The notes under the pieces are model-generated. The model had not been told where the DNA came from. It made no database searches and was given only the letters and a program-made list of their open reading frames with translations. A stretch of DNA of 64,000 bases, from the NCBI RefSeq assembly GCF_004403065.1, contig NZ_SOHA01000032.1, positions 52,206-116,205 of the forward strand, written 5' to 3'. The DNA is from Cryobacterium cryoconiti (GTDB taxonomy: Bacteria > Actinomycetota > Actinomycetes > Actinomycetales > Microbacteriaceae). The translations under genes were made by a program, and so were the position numbers. Below, piece by piece: positions 28,544-38,933 of this stretch; within the stretch, counting starts at the first letter, position 1; each line of letters starts with the position of its first letter.

Positions 28544-29697
28544 GCGGCGGCCGCCACGACCAGTGCCGCGGCACGCACCCGGCGGCGCCGCGCGAGCTCG
28601 TAGACCACGGCCGACGCCAGCTCCGCGATGAGCAGACCGAGGAACACGGCGGACAGGCTGTGCAGTGCCAGGCCGACCCCGGCGAGGGCGAACGCCATCA
28701 CGGAGACGGCGGCGCGCAGCCCGGTGAGCAACCGTACCTCGCCCATCCGGCGCAGCGCGGCGAACGGAATCGTCGTGGCGAGCGACGCGGCCCGCCAGCC
28801 GCAGGCGAGCACGAGCGGCAGGATGGCTGCCGAGCTGGTCCAGACGCCTCCGAAGATGAAGCCGAGCACGCCCGTGCGTTCGAGCACCACCAGCACCACC
28901 ACGGCCGCGAGCACCGCGCCGGCGGACACCGCGATGTCGAGGCGGGAGTGCTCCTTGAGCAGGCGCAGCCGCATGAAGTTCAGGGGGATCGCGAGCAGAC
29001 CGGACACCGTCGCGATGGCCGTGAACAGCACCGCCTCGCCCGGTCCGATCAACGTCAGGATCATGGTGTTCAGGAGCGGGTAGATCACCCCGGTGATCGC
29101 CGTGTCCGCCACCACCCAGCCCATCACGGCCGGCTCGGGGCGGCTGGCCCGGTGGGTCACCGGCAGGCAGCGCACCAGGGTGGCCAGCGCGATACCGGCC
29201 ACGAGGGGGATCAGCGCCCAGTCCTGACCGGTGAAGGCGGCCAGGACGCCGGTGAGGGCACCCAGACCCACGGTGACGGATGCCCAGATCTCCCGCAGAT
29301 CCAGACGCTCGGCGACCGAGACGCCCCGGCCCACTTCCAGTGCGGCGATCAGCAGGGGCAGGCCGAGGCAGAGCACGATCGGGTTCCTGGCGTTGAGGGC
29401 GATCACCCCTGCGGCGACCAGGGCGAGGCCGGCCAGCCAGAGCGGGAACACCACCCGGCGTTCGGTGGCCGCCGAACTGAGCCGGGACTCCAGCACGACC
29501 GCGAAGGTGAGCTGGCCGGCGAAGGTGGCCACCATCACCGCCACGGCGATGATTCCCTGCTCCGGCCGGCTGAACAGCCGGGACGAGATGGCGACCGTGG
29601 CCGCGGGGATGACGGCCAGTGACACACCCCCGAGCAGGGTGATCAGGCTGAGAGTGGCCCGCCGCAGACGTAGGGGGGACGGCAGATCGGCCGTCAC
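28540..29697 (-). CDS. Second flippase-like membrane protein
   Basis: The 385-aa protein has about 12 hydrophobic segments starting at 'ATLSLITLLGGVSLAVIPAATVAISSRLF'. It has the general look of MOP flippases. GTG 29697 overlaps the upstream GT2 stop (GTGA); upstream in-frame codons would read through that gene. It is shorter than typical Wzx (about 420-480 aa), so it may be a divergent member. The pairing with a GT4 and GT2 suggests a repeat-unit exporter separate from the 23.4-kb copy. Confidence 0.62.
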   Translation of the reverse strand: MTADLPSPLRLRRATLSLITLLGGVSLAVIPAATVAISSRLFSRPEQGIIAVAVMVATFAGQLTFAVVLESRLSSAATERRVVFPLWLAGLALVAAGVIALNARNPIVLCLGLPLLIAALEVGRGVSVAERLDLREIWASVTVGLGALTGVLAAFTGQDWALIPLVAGIALATLVRCLPVTHRASRPEPAVMGWVVADTAITGVIYPLLNTMILTLIGPGEAVLFTAIATVSGLLAIPLNFMRLRLLKEHSRLDIAVSAGAVLAAVVVLVVLERTGVLGFIFGGVWTSSAAILPLVLACGWRAASLATTIPFAALRRMGEVRLLTGLRAAVSVMAFALAGVGLALHSLSAVFLGLLIAELASAVVYELARRRRVRAAALVVAAAA

Positions 29698-30578
29698 CGG
29701 GTCACCGCGGTGAGCGCGCCGGCCGGGCCGAGGGTGCGCCCGAGCATTCCCTCCAGCCGGCCGAGGAACACCCACCAGCCGTCGAGGAGGGCGTTCGTGC
29801 CCCGATTGCGCAGGCCGAAGAACAGGCCGCCGCCGAGGAACGCGAACCGCCACCACAACGGATACCGCCAGCGGGTCACCAGACGTCCCAGCCCACGGCC
29901 GTAGCCGCGCAGTTTGTGGCGGCGTTCCGCGCTACTGAGCCCGCTCGGGTCGCTGATCCCGCCCACCGTGAGCGCGGGCGGCTGCCAGGCGAAGCCGGGG
30001 TGCTCCCCGGCGCGGATCAGTTTCAGGAGCAGGTCGGTGGCCTCCCCGGCCTGCCACGGTGTCGGGGCGCCGGTGCCGATCTCCGGGTCGAAGCCGCCGA
30101 TCCGGTCGAACACGCTGCGCCGGATCAGGATGCCCATCTCGATCACGCTCCAGACCGTCCACCGGGTCAGGGCCGCGCCCGGCTCGGGCAGGACGAACTT
30201 GGGCCCGTTCTCGTCGACCACCGTGAGGGCTCCCGCCCGGAAATCCTCGGGGAGGAGCCGCATCCGTTGCAACGCGCCCGACGGGTACCAGGTGGTGTCA
30301 TTGGGAAAATTGAGCAGCAGGTCCCGGTCGGCCGGAAGGGCGGCCACGCCCGCATTCCGTCCGCGGGCCGCGCCGGGCGGCGACGTCGTCACGATGATCC
30401 GCCTGCTCTCCGAGCGGTAGACGGATGCGAGGGCCTCCACCTCGGGCAGGTTGCGCTGGGCGACGACAACGAGGGTGTCTCCGGCAAGAAGCTGGTCGGA
30501 GAGGGAATCGAAGAGCCGCTTCAGGCTCTCGACACGGCCGAGCGTTGACACCACCAGTCCAAGGTCCACACAGCACAT
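29694..30578 (-). CDS. GT2 glycosyltransferase
   Basis: The 294-aa GT-A protein has 'DLGLVVSTLGRVESLKRLFDSLSDQ', 'SPPGAARGRNAGVAAL', 'LNFPNDTTWYP' at the metal-site position (NDT in place of a plain DxD) and 'SVFDRIGGFDPEIGTGAPTPWQAGEATDLLLKL'. ATG 30578 begins close to the first strand; a GTG 9 nt later is an alternative. It diverges from the next GT2, and only 28 nt separate the starts. Confidence 0.82.
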   Translation of the reverse strand: MCCVDLGLVVSTLGRVESLKRLFDSLSDQLLAGDTLVVVAQRNLPEVEALASVYRSESRRIIVTTSPPGAARGRNAGVAALPADRDLLLNFPNDTTWYPSGALQRMRLLPEDFRAGALTVVDENGPKFVLPEPGAALTRWTVWSVIEMGILIRRSVFDRIGGFDPEIGTGAPTPWQAGEATDLLLKLIRAGEHPGFAWQPPALTVGGISDPSGLSSAERRHKLRGYGRGLGRLVTRWRYPLWWRFAFLGGGLFFGLRNRGTNALLDGWWVFLGRLEGMLGRTLGPAGALTAVTR

Positions 30579-30606
30579 TCTGTACGATGAGGGGGCCAGA
30601 CCAACA

Positions 30607-31797
30607 ATGACGGGACTTGCAGCGCGCATGACAATCACCGACAGCATTGAACTCTCGATCCTGATGCCGTGCCTGAACGAGGCCGAGACGCTCGCGATCT
30701 GCATCGACAAGGCCCAGGGATACCTGCGGCGCAGCGGCATCATCGGTGAGGTCCTGATCGCCGACAACGGCAGCACCGACGGCTCGCAGCAGATCGCCGA
30801 GGACCACGGGGCCCGCGTTGTGGACGTCGCGGAAAAGGGTTACGGCAGCGCGCTGATCGGCGGCATCGAATCCGCCCGCGGCGCCTATGTGATCATGGGC
30901 GACGCCGACGACAGCTACGACTTCAGCGAGCTCGACGGTTTCGTCGAGCGGTTGCGAGCGGGCGACGAACTGGTGATGGGCAACCGCTTCCGCGGCGGCA
31001 TCGAACCCGGCGCCATGCCGCCGCTGCACAAGTACCTCGGCAACCCGGTGCTGTCCTGGATCGGGCGTTCCCTGTTCCGGTCCCCGATCAAGGACTTCCA
31101 CTGCGGTCTGCGCGGCTTCAACCGCCAGTCGATGCTGGCGCTGCATCTGCAGACCTCGGGCATGGAGTTCGCCAGCGAGATGGTGGTCAAGTCCACGCTG
31201 GGCGGTTCCCGGGTCAGCGAAGTGCCCACCACGCTCAAGAAGGACGGCCGCAGCCGGCCGCCGCACCTGCGCAGCTGGCGTGACGGCTGGCGTCACCTGC
31301 GGTTCCTGCTCATCTTCAGCCCGCGCTGGCTGTTCCTGATCCCCGGCATCTCCGCGTTCCTGATCGGCCTGGTCGGCACGGTGCTGCTCGGTTTCGGACC
31401 CGTCGTGGTGGGGGAGGTGGGCTTCACCTACTCCAGTCAGATCTACCTGGCCGCCCTGGCCGTCGTCGGCTACCAGGCCTTCCTGTTCGCCCTGCTCACC
31501 AAGATCTACGCCCAGCATGAGGGGTTCCGCATCCCCCGCAGCCGCAACTTCGAACGGCTCGAGAAACGCATCAGCCTCGAGAGCGGCGCGATCGTCGGGG
31601 TCGTGCTGTTCCTGATCGGCCTGGGCATCGCCGTGTCGCAGCTGATCGGCTGGGCGGCCGGCGGTTACGGCGAGCTGGAGGCCGGCGCCACCGTGCGGGT
31701 GGCCATCCCGTCGGCCCTGCTGATGATGCTGGGCTCGCAGACGGTCATGGGCGGGCTCTTTCTCGGAGTCCTGTCGGTCGGCCTGAAGCGACGCTGA
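30607..31797 (+). CDS. Polyprenyl-phosphate GT2 with C-terminal membrane domain
   Basis: The product has 396 aa. GT2 motifs are 'LSILMPCLNEAETLAICI', 'VLIADNGSTDGSQQI', 'EKGYGSALIGGIESARGAYVIMGDADDSYDF' (metal site) and 'NRFRGGIEPGAMP'. Residues of about 240-396 hold four membrane segments. This DPM1-like plus membrane-domain layout is common in bacterial enzymes that load sugars on polyprenyl phosphate. ATG 30607 has GAGGGGG 11 nt upstream; TACGAT (30583-30588) may be its -10. The stop overlaps the next start (TGATG). Confidence 0.85.
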   Translation: MTGLAARMTITDSIELSILMPCLNEAETLAICIDKAQGYLRRSGIIGEVLIADNGSTDGSQQIAEDHGARVVDVAEKGYGSALIGGIESARGAYVIMGDADDSYDFSELDGFVERLRAGDELVMGNRFRGGIEPGAMPPLHKYLGNPVLSWIGRSLFRSPIKDFHCGLRGFNRQSMLALHLQTSGMEFASEMVVKSTLGGSRVSEVPTTLKKDGRSRPPHLRSWRDGWRHLRFLLIFSPRWLFLIPGISAFLIGLVGTVLLGFGPVVVGEVGFTYSSQIYLAALAVVGYQAFLFALLTKIYAQHEGFRIPRSRNFERLEKRISLESGAIVGVVLFLIGLGIAVSQLIGWAAGGYGELEAGATVRVAIPSALLMMLGSQTVMGGLFLGVLSVGLKRR

Positions 31798-32831
31798 TGC
31801 CTCGCTCGACCGCTTCCTCGTCGCGCGCGCCCCGGGCATCCGCGCCGCGCGTGTCCGTGGCCCTCTGCACCTACAACGGCCTCGCATTCATCGAGGAGCA
31901 GCTGCAGAGCATCCTCGGCCAGACCGCGCCCGCCGACGAGATCGTCGTCTCCGACGACGGCTCCACCGACGGCACACCGGCGGCGGTGGACCGCATCGTC
32001 GCGGCCTGGCAGCACGAACATCCGGGTCAGCCCGTGACGCTGCGCGTCCTGCGCAACCCGGCGCCGCTGGGCGTCACCGCGAACTTCGAGCAGGCGCTCG
32101 CCGCGTGCACGGGCGAGTTGATCGCGCTCAGCGACCAGGACGACGTGTGGCCCCCGGAGCGGCTGTCCCTGCTGACGGCCGAATTCCGGGTCCGTCCCGG
32201 CCTGCAACTGCTGCACACGGATGCCCGACTCGTCGACGAGATCGGCCGTCCGACGGGCCGCACCCTGCTCGCCACCCTCGGGGTGTCCGCCGCCGAGCAG
32301 GCCGCGGAGCATGAGGGGCACGCCTTCGACCTCCTGCTGCGCCGCAACATCGTCACCGGCGCCACCGCGATGCTGCGGCGCGGGCTGGTGGCGCAGGCCC
32401 GCCCGTTCCCGGCTGCCTGGGTGCACGACGAATGGCTGGCGATGGTGGCGGCCGCGACCGGGGAGGTCGATCTGCTCGCCCGGCCGTTGCTGGACTACCG
32501 CCAGCACGCGGGCAACCAGATCGGCGCCTCCAGCCTCGACGCCGCGGGCAAGCTGGGCCGGCTGCGCGCGCCGCGCACGGCGCGCAACGCCCGTTTGCTG
32601 GCCCGAGCCCAGGCGTTGCAGGCGCGCGCCGCACAGTTGCAGCCGGCACCGTCCGCCGACGCGCTCGCCCTGATCGACGCCAAGGCCGCCCACGAACGCC
32701 GGCGCAGCACCCTGCCGGCCCTGCGCGCGGCCCGGGTTGCCTCCGTTTTCGCCGGCTGGCGGGCCGGCGACTACCGACGTTTCGGCCTGGGTTTGCAGGA
32801 CGTGCTGCGCGATCTGGTGCAACCGGTCTGA
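31797..32831 (+). CDS. GT2 glycosyltransferase
   Basis: The 344-aa GT-A protein has 'VSVALCTYNGLAFIEEQLQSILGQT', 'VVSDDGSTDGTPAA', 'IALSDQDDVWPPERL' (metal site) and 'LLHTDARLVDE'. The 'SDQDDVW' motif is typical of WbbL/RfbF-type rhamnosyl- and related transferases. It forms a two-gene operon with the polyprenyl-phosphate GT2 and converges on the polymerase gene 39 nt downstream. Donor unknown. Confidence 0.87.
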   Translation: MPRSTASSSRAPRASAPRVSVALCTYNGLAFIEEQLQSILGQTAPADEIVVSDDGSTDGTPAAVDRIVAAWQHEHPGQPVTLRVLRNPAPLGVTANFEQALAACTGELIALSDQDDVWPPERLSLLTAEFRVRPGLQLLHTDARLVDEIGRPTGRTLLATLGVSAAEQAAEHEGHAFDLLLRRNIVTGATAMLRRGLVAQARPFPAAWVHDEWLAMVAAATGEVDLLARPLLDYRQHAGNQIGASSLDAAGKLGRLRAPRTARNARLLARAQALQARAAQLQPAPSADALALIDAKAAHERRRSTLPALRAARVASVFAGWRAGDYRRFGLGLQDVLRDLVQPV

Positions 32832-32870
32832 GCTGTCGCCCGCCGCGTGCGATGCGAGGAGAGGGCGGCG

Positions 32871-34172
32871 CTACTCCGGGTAGCGGCGCGGGCTGGGCTG
32901 CAGCAGGCTGCGCCAGCTCTTGCCCTGGGCTGCCTTCACCGCGCAGATCAGCAGCAGCAGCCAGCCGAAGTCCACCAGCACATTGCTTTCCGCCGCTGAG
33001 GTGACCAGCAGGATCACCAGCACCAGCGGCGACCACACGTAGACCAGGGAACGCTTGTCGGAGGCCAGCAGCCAGGACCGCCAGAAGGCCAGCAGCACGA
33101 GCGCCAGGAACGAGACCAGGCCGACCAGGCCGACCTGGAGGTACACGTCGATGAAGGCGTTCAGGCCGGAGGTCTGCAGGCGTTCGGTGACGAAGCTGAG
33201 CCAGCCGAACGGTGTGACGTCGGCAGGCCAGAGCCCGGCCCACCCCCAGCCTTCGAGCGGATTGAGCGTGGCCAGGCGCAGCATTTCCCGCCACAGCGTG
33301 TAGCGGGCCTCGAATTCGCTCCCCGCGTTGAGCTGTTCGACGATGCGGCCACGGGCCGCGAACGCGATGATGCCGGTGAGCACGGTGGCGCCGAGCAGGC
33401 TGATCTGAAGCCGCCACCGGCTCTCCGCCGGCGTGCGCCGCAGCCAGGTGAGCGCCAGGGCGGCGATGCCCACGAACAGGGCCACCACGAGGATGACGGG
33501 GGAGCGGGTGAGCAGCAGGCCGAACACGGCGAGGGCGACGGAACCGATTCCGAGCCCGCGCCGAACCGACCGGGAGAGCAGCTCGACCGTGAAGGTGACC
33601 GCGGCGATCAGCGAGATGAGCCCGAACACATTGCGGGAGCCGAAGATGCCCTGAACGGGGCCGAGGTCGGCGATGTTGCCCTGGATGCCCAGGAAGGCGA
33701 TCGGAAGATCCAGGAGCAGGCCGGACAGCACCTCCAGGGCGAGCGAAACCCCGAGCAGCAGACGCAGCACGTCGCCGGTGGCACGCACCACCTGGATGGT
33801 GTCCCGGGCCAGGGCGATGTAGATCGCCAGGAACGTGAACGCGAGCTGATAGAGCGAGGCGCTGATGGTGTGCAGGGGGTAGCCGGACCAGATCACCGAC
33901 AGGGCGCACCAGCCCACGAAGACCATGATCGAAATCGGCAGGAGCCCGTGCCAGTCGACTCCGGCTCGGCGGGCGGTGAGCGAGAACGCCGCCAGCACCA
34001 CGAGTCCCACGAGCACGCCCACCACGCCGGGCGGGCCGATCAGGGCGCGCAGAGTGGTGGTCCCGAAGGCGAAGCCGATGATGACCAGTGTCAGCGCGGA
34101 CGCGAACCGGGGCGAGGCGAACAGCCGCGAGAGCGGGGCCGGCACGGCGGGGGGATTCGCGCGGTAGATCAT
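32871..34172 (-). CDS. O-antigen ligase/polymerase-like membrane protein
   Basis: The 433-aa protein has about 11-12 membrane segments. A large periplasmic loop contains 'AGSEFEARYTLWREMLRLATLNPLEGWGWAG' and 'FIDVYLQVGLVG', the pattern of the Wzy_C domain (a conserved Arg before W, then 'GWGW'). These enzymes join lipid-linked glycans using the undecaprenyl-PP donor. It is paralogous to the next gene, and the pair is arranged head to tail. Confidence 0.85.
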   Translation of the reverse strand: MIYRANPPAVPAPLSRLFASPRFASALTLVIIGFAFGTTTLRALIGPPGVVGVLVGLVVLAAFSLTARRAGVDWHGLLPISIMVFVGWCALSVIWSGYPLHTISASLYQLAFTFLAIYIALARDTIQVVRATGDVLRLLLGVSLALEVLSGLLLDLPIAFLGIQGNIADLGPVQGIFGSRNVFGLISLIAAVTFTVELLSRSVRRGLGIGSVALAVFGLLLTRSPVILVVALFVGIAALALTWLRRTPAESRWRLQISLLGATVLTGIIAFAARGRIVEQLNAGSEFEARYTLWREMLRLATLNPLEGWGWAGLWPADVTPFGWLSFVTERLQTSGLNAFIDVYLQVGLVGLVSFLALVLLAFWRSWLLASDKRSLVYVWSPLVLVILLVTSAAESNVLVDFGWLLLLICAVKAAQGKSWRSLLQPSPRRYPE

Positions 34173-34190
34173 GTGGTCTCCACGCTACGC

Positions 34191-35495
34191 CTACGGCATC
34201 CGTGCGTTGGTGGCCTGTTGGCGCTTCGTGGTCACGGCGAGCACGACCAGCAGCAGCCAGCCTGATTCGATCAGGATGCGGCTCTCGGCCAGGCTCTGGG
34301 CGAGCAGCGCCACCAGCAGCAGCAGCGGCAGCAGGGCGGAGGCCGCGAACGGTTCCGTGTCGGCGAGCCCGCGCCGCGGCCGGTCGACCGCGAGGAACCA
34401 GCACCGCCACAGCGTGGACAAGACGAGTGCGGCGAAGACGATCAGTCCGAGGATGCCCAGTTGCAGCCACACGTCCAGCCAGGCGTTGTGGGCCTGCAGG
34501 TAGGTGACGCCCCGGCGCACGGCCAGACCCTGGAATGGTTCGACCCAGGGAGCCCAGTAGCTCACCCAGCCCCACCCGAAAACCGGGCGCTCGACGGCCA
34601 GCTCCGTTACGCTGCGCCAGATGTCGAGGCGGCCGGTGAGGTCCGCCGACTTGCCGAGCAGGGTGAGCAGCCAGGGGGTGAGGGCCACCACGCCGGCGCC
34701 GCCGACGACGACGGATGCCGCGGCAGCCAGATAGACCGGCCGGCGCCCCTCGGGCGAACGACGACGGGCCCAGAGGGCGAACAGCAGGGCCAGGTCCACG
34801 GCGGCGGCCGCGAAGACGACGGTGGCGGACCTGGTCAGCAGGAGCACCAGAACCGCGGTGCCCAGCCACGCCCAGGCCGCGCCGCGCCGCACGGTGCCGG
34901 CGGCCAGCTGAACGGCGAACACGATCACGGCGATCAGCGCCACGAAGCCGAGCAGGTTGCGGTTGGCGACGATGCCTTCGATCGGGCCGCCCTGCAGCAG
35001 GATGCCGCGGGACCAGTAGAACGACTGCGGCACGTCCTGGCCGCTGTAGTCGACCCAGAACGGGAGCACGGCCTGCCGGACGAAGACGGCCACGATCAGT
35101 TCGAAGGCGAGCGACAGGGCCAGGATCCAGCGCAGCGCGGCAGCGAGCGTGCGCAGCAGCTCCGGCCAGGTCAGACACAGGGCCAGAAAGAGCGCGGTCG
35201 CGGTGGTCGCCCATTGCAGGGTGACACCGATCAGGGAGGCGCCGAGGTAGAACGACCAGGCCAGCGACAGGGTGGCCAGACCGAGGAAGCCGATCAGCGA
35301 TTTGGGGAACCGCGGCCACATCCAGTCGGGTTTCAGTTTCACGAGGGCGACGATGCCGCCCGCGACGATGACCAGGGCGATGGCGCCGTAGCCCCACCAG
35401 CCGAACAGGCTGCGCCAGAATTGCCCGGCCAGGGCAGAGAAAAAGACCAGCGTCGCAAAGGTGCGAACGACGAAGCGGCTCTGGACGGCGGGCAT
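34191..35495 (-). CDS. O-antigen ligase/polymerase-like membrane protein, paralogue
   Basis: The 434-aa protein shares with its downstream neighbour the loop 'LTGRLDIWRSVTELAVERPVFGWGWVSYW' and 'NAWLDVWLQLGILG'. ATG 35495 is 7 nt after TAGCCT (35503-35508, minus strand), so it may be leaderless; an upstream in-frame start at 35528 is less likely. Tandem ligase/polymerase paralogues may act on two different repeat units, in line with the two flippase-like genes. Confidence 0.85.
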   Translation of the reverse strand: MPAVQSRFVVRTFATLVFFSALAGQFWRSLFGWWGYGAIALVIVAGGIVALVKLKPDWMWPRFPKSLIGFLGLATLSLAWSFYLGASLIGVTLQWATTATALFLALCLTWPELLRTLAAALRWILALSLAFELIVAVFVRQAVLPFWVDYSGQDVPQSFYWSRGILLQGGPIEGIVANRNLLGFVALIAVIVFAVQLAAGTVRRGAAWAWLGTAVLVLLLTRSATVVFAAAAVDLALLFALWARRRSPEGRRPVYLAAAASVVVGGAGVVALTPWLLTLLGKSADLTGRLDIWRSVTELAVERPVFGWGWVSYWAPWVEPFQGLAVRRGVTYLQAHNAWLDVWLQLGILGLIVFAALVLSTLWRCWFLAVDRPRRGLADTEPFAASALLPLLLLVALLAQSLAESRILIESGWLLLVVLAVTTKRQQATNARMP

Positions 35496-35530
35496 GTGTC
35501 TAAGGCTAGAGCGTGCCGGGGCGGTCACCG

Positions 35531-35559
35531 GTCACATTCTATACCCCCTGGGGTATACT
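35531..35559 (+). promoter_or_regulatory. Promoter with CsoR/CstR-type operator
   Basis: GTCACA (-35, 35531-35536), a 17-bp spacer and TATACT (-10, 35554-35559). The palindrome TATACCCCCTGGGGTATA (35540-35557) fills the spacer and runs into the -10. Poly-C/poly-G arms flanked by TATA are the classic operator of CsoR/CstR repressors, one of which is encoded two genes downstream. This fits autoregulation. Confidence 0.85.
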
Positions 35560-35576
35560 ATTCCCGGAGGTTCGAA

Positions 35577-37528
<1,952 letters not shown>

Positions 37529-37531
37529 TCT

Positions 37532-37597
37532 CGCGGCGCAGGTTGTGGAAGCGGGCGCACACTAGAGCGTGCGCCGCGCTCCACAACCTGCGCCGCG
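37532..37597. repeat. Long perfect inverted repeat between convergent genes
   Basis: An 18-bp perfect stem (37532-37549 with 37580-37597) encloses a second stem, GGCGCAC/GTGCGCC (37554-37560 with 37569-37575). No T-run follows. It could act as a structural terminator between cstR and the acyl-CoA dehydrogenase gene, or be a dispersed palindromic element. Confidence 0.8.
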
Positions 37598-37622
37598 GCA
37601 TCCGTCGCAGTCGCCGGCTCGG

Positions 37623-38801
37623 CTAGACGAAAGCGGCCTGGCCGGTGATGCTGCGCCCCACGATCAGGGTGTTCATCTCGCGGGTGCCCTCGTAGGAGTA
37701 CACGGCCTCGGCGTCGGAGAAGAAACGCGCCACGTCGTAGTCGAGAACGATTCCGTTGCCGCCGAAGAGTTCGCGGCACCAGGCGACCGTCTCGCGCATC
37801 CGCGCCGTCGTGTAGAGCTTGGCCAGGGCTGCGTGCTCGTCGCGCTGGCTGCCCTCGTCGAGCATCTGCGAGACCCGCACCACCATGCCCAGGCTGGCCG
37901 TGATGTTGCCGAGCGACTTCACCAGCAGGTCCTGCACGAGCTGGTGCCCGCCGATCTCCTTGCCGAACTGCACGCGCTCCTTCGCGTAGGCGACGGCGGC
38001 CTCGTAGGCGCCGATCGACGTGCCCACGGCCGCCCAGGCCACCTCGGCCCGGGTCAGGCGCAGCACCTTGGCGGTGTCCTTGAACGAGTTCGCGTTCTGC
38101 AGACGGTTCTTCTCCGGCACGACCACGTTTTCGAGCACGATGTCGGCGTTCTGCACCGAGCGCAGGCTGATCTTGCCCTCGATCCGGGTGGCGCTGTAGC
38201 CGGGGGTGTCGGTGGTGACGATGAAGCCCTTGACCATGCCGTCGGCGGTGTCCTTCGCCCAGATGATGGTGACGTCGGAGAAGGTGGCGTTGCCGATCCA
38301 GCGCTTGGCGCCGTTCAACAGCCAGGTGTCGCCCGTGCGGGTGGCCGTCGTGCGCAGGCCCTGCGCGGCATCAGAGCCGGAGAGCGGCTCGGTCAGTCCG
38401 AACGCGCCCACGAGCTCGCCGCTCGCCAGACGCGGCAGCCACTCGTCGCGCTGCTCCTGCGACCCCGTCGCCGAGATGGTGCCGCAGGCGAGTCCGTTCT
38501 GCACCCCGACGAACGTGGCGACGGATGCGTCCACGCGCGCGATCTCGAGGGCCACGAAGCCGCGGAACACCGCCGAGTTCTCGAACGGGCGAGTCTCGGG
38601 CCAGCTGAACGAGTACGCGCCGAGCTGCGCCAGCGGCCGAACGACCTCGGACGGGAACTCGGCGCGCTCCCAGCATCCGTTCACGATCGGGCGAACGTCG
38701 GACTCGAGGTAGGCGCGCAGATTGCTGAGCGCGGTTTTCTCCTGATCGGTCAGCAGATTCTCGTAGCCGTAGAAGTCGCTGGGAAGTAGCTCGAAGGTCA
38801 T
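37623..38801 (-). CDS. Acyl-CoA dehydrogenase (glutaryl-CoA dehydrogenase-like)
   Basis: The 392-aa protein has the three ACAD domains: helical, beta with 'GAFGLTEPLSGSDAAQG' and 'WLLNGAKRWIGNATFSDVTIIWAKD', and helical with 'RVQFGKEIGGHQLVQDLL' and 'YSYEGTREMNTLIVGRSITG' (catalytic Glu in YEGT). The 'GxTEPxxGSD' and 'GxKxWIxN' blocks are closest to the glutaryl-CoA subgroup. ATG 38801 has GGAG 8 nt upstream and is preferred to the ATG at 38813. In mycobacteria fadE25 also lies near purE. Substrate is not certain. Confidence 0.88.
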   Translation of the reverse strand: MTFELLPSDFYGYENLLTDQEKTALSNLRAYLESDVRPIVNGCWERAEFPSEVVRPLAQLGAYSFSWPETRPFENSAVFRGFVALEIARVDASVATFVGVQNGLACGTISATGSQEQRDEWLPRLASGELVGAFGLTEPLSGSDAAQGLRTTATRTGDTWLLNGAKRWIGNATFSDVTIIWAKDTADGMVKGFIVTTDTPGYSATRIEGKISLRSVQNADIVLENVVVPEKNRLQNANSFKDTAKVLRLTRAEVAWAAVGTSIGAYEAAVAYAKERVQFGKEIGGHQLVQDLLVKSLGNITASLGMVVRVSQMLDEGSQRDEHAALAKLYTTARMRETVAWCRELFGGNGIVLDYDVARFFSDAEAVYSYEGTREMNTLIVGRSITGQAAFV

Positions 38802-38933
38802 CAGGTGCTCCATTGCAGGGTGGCGACGGCCTCGCTTGCGGCGGTCGGCGAATCTTCGCAGCCTAGATCGCCGGGTCGACGCGCTGAAAGCGGTTGGTAG
38901 TTTGGTCTAAACCGAAGAGTGCAGGAGAGCGCC

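Noticed and set aside
32353..35397. 1014-aa minus-strand open frame
   Set aside because: It overlaps two clear membrane polymerase genes in another frame and reads as Arg/Gly/Ala-rich filler.
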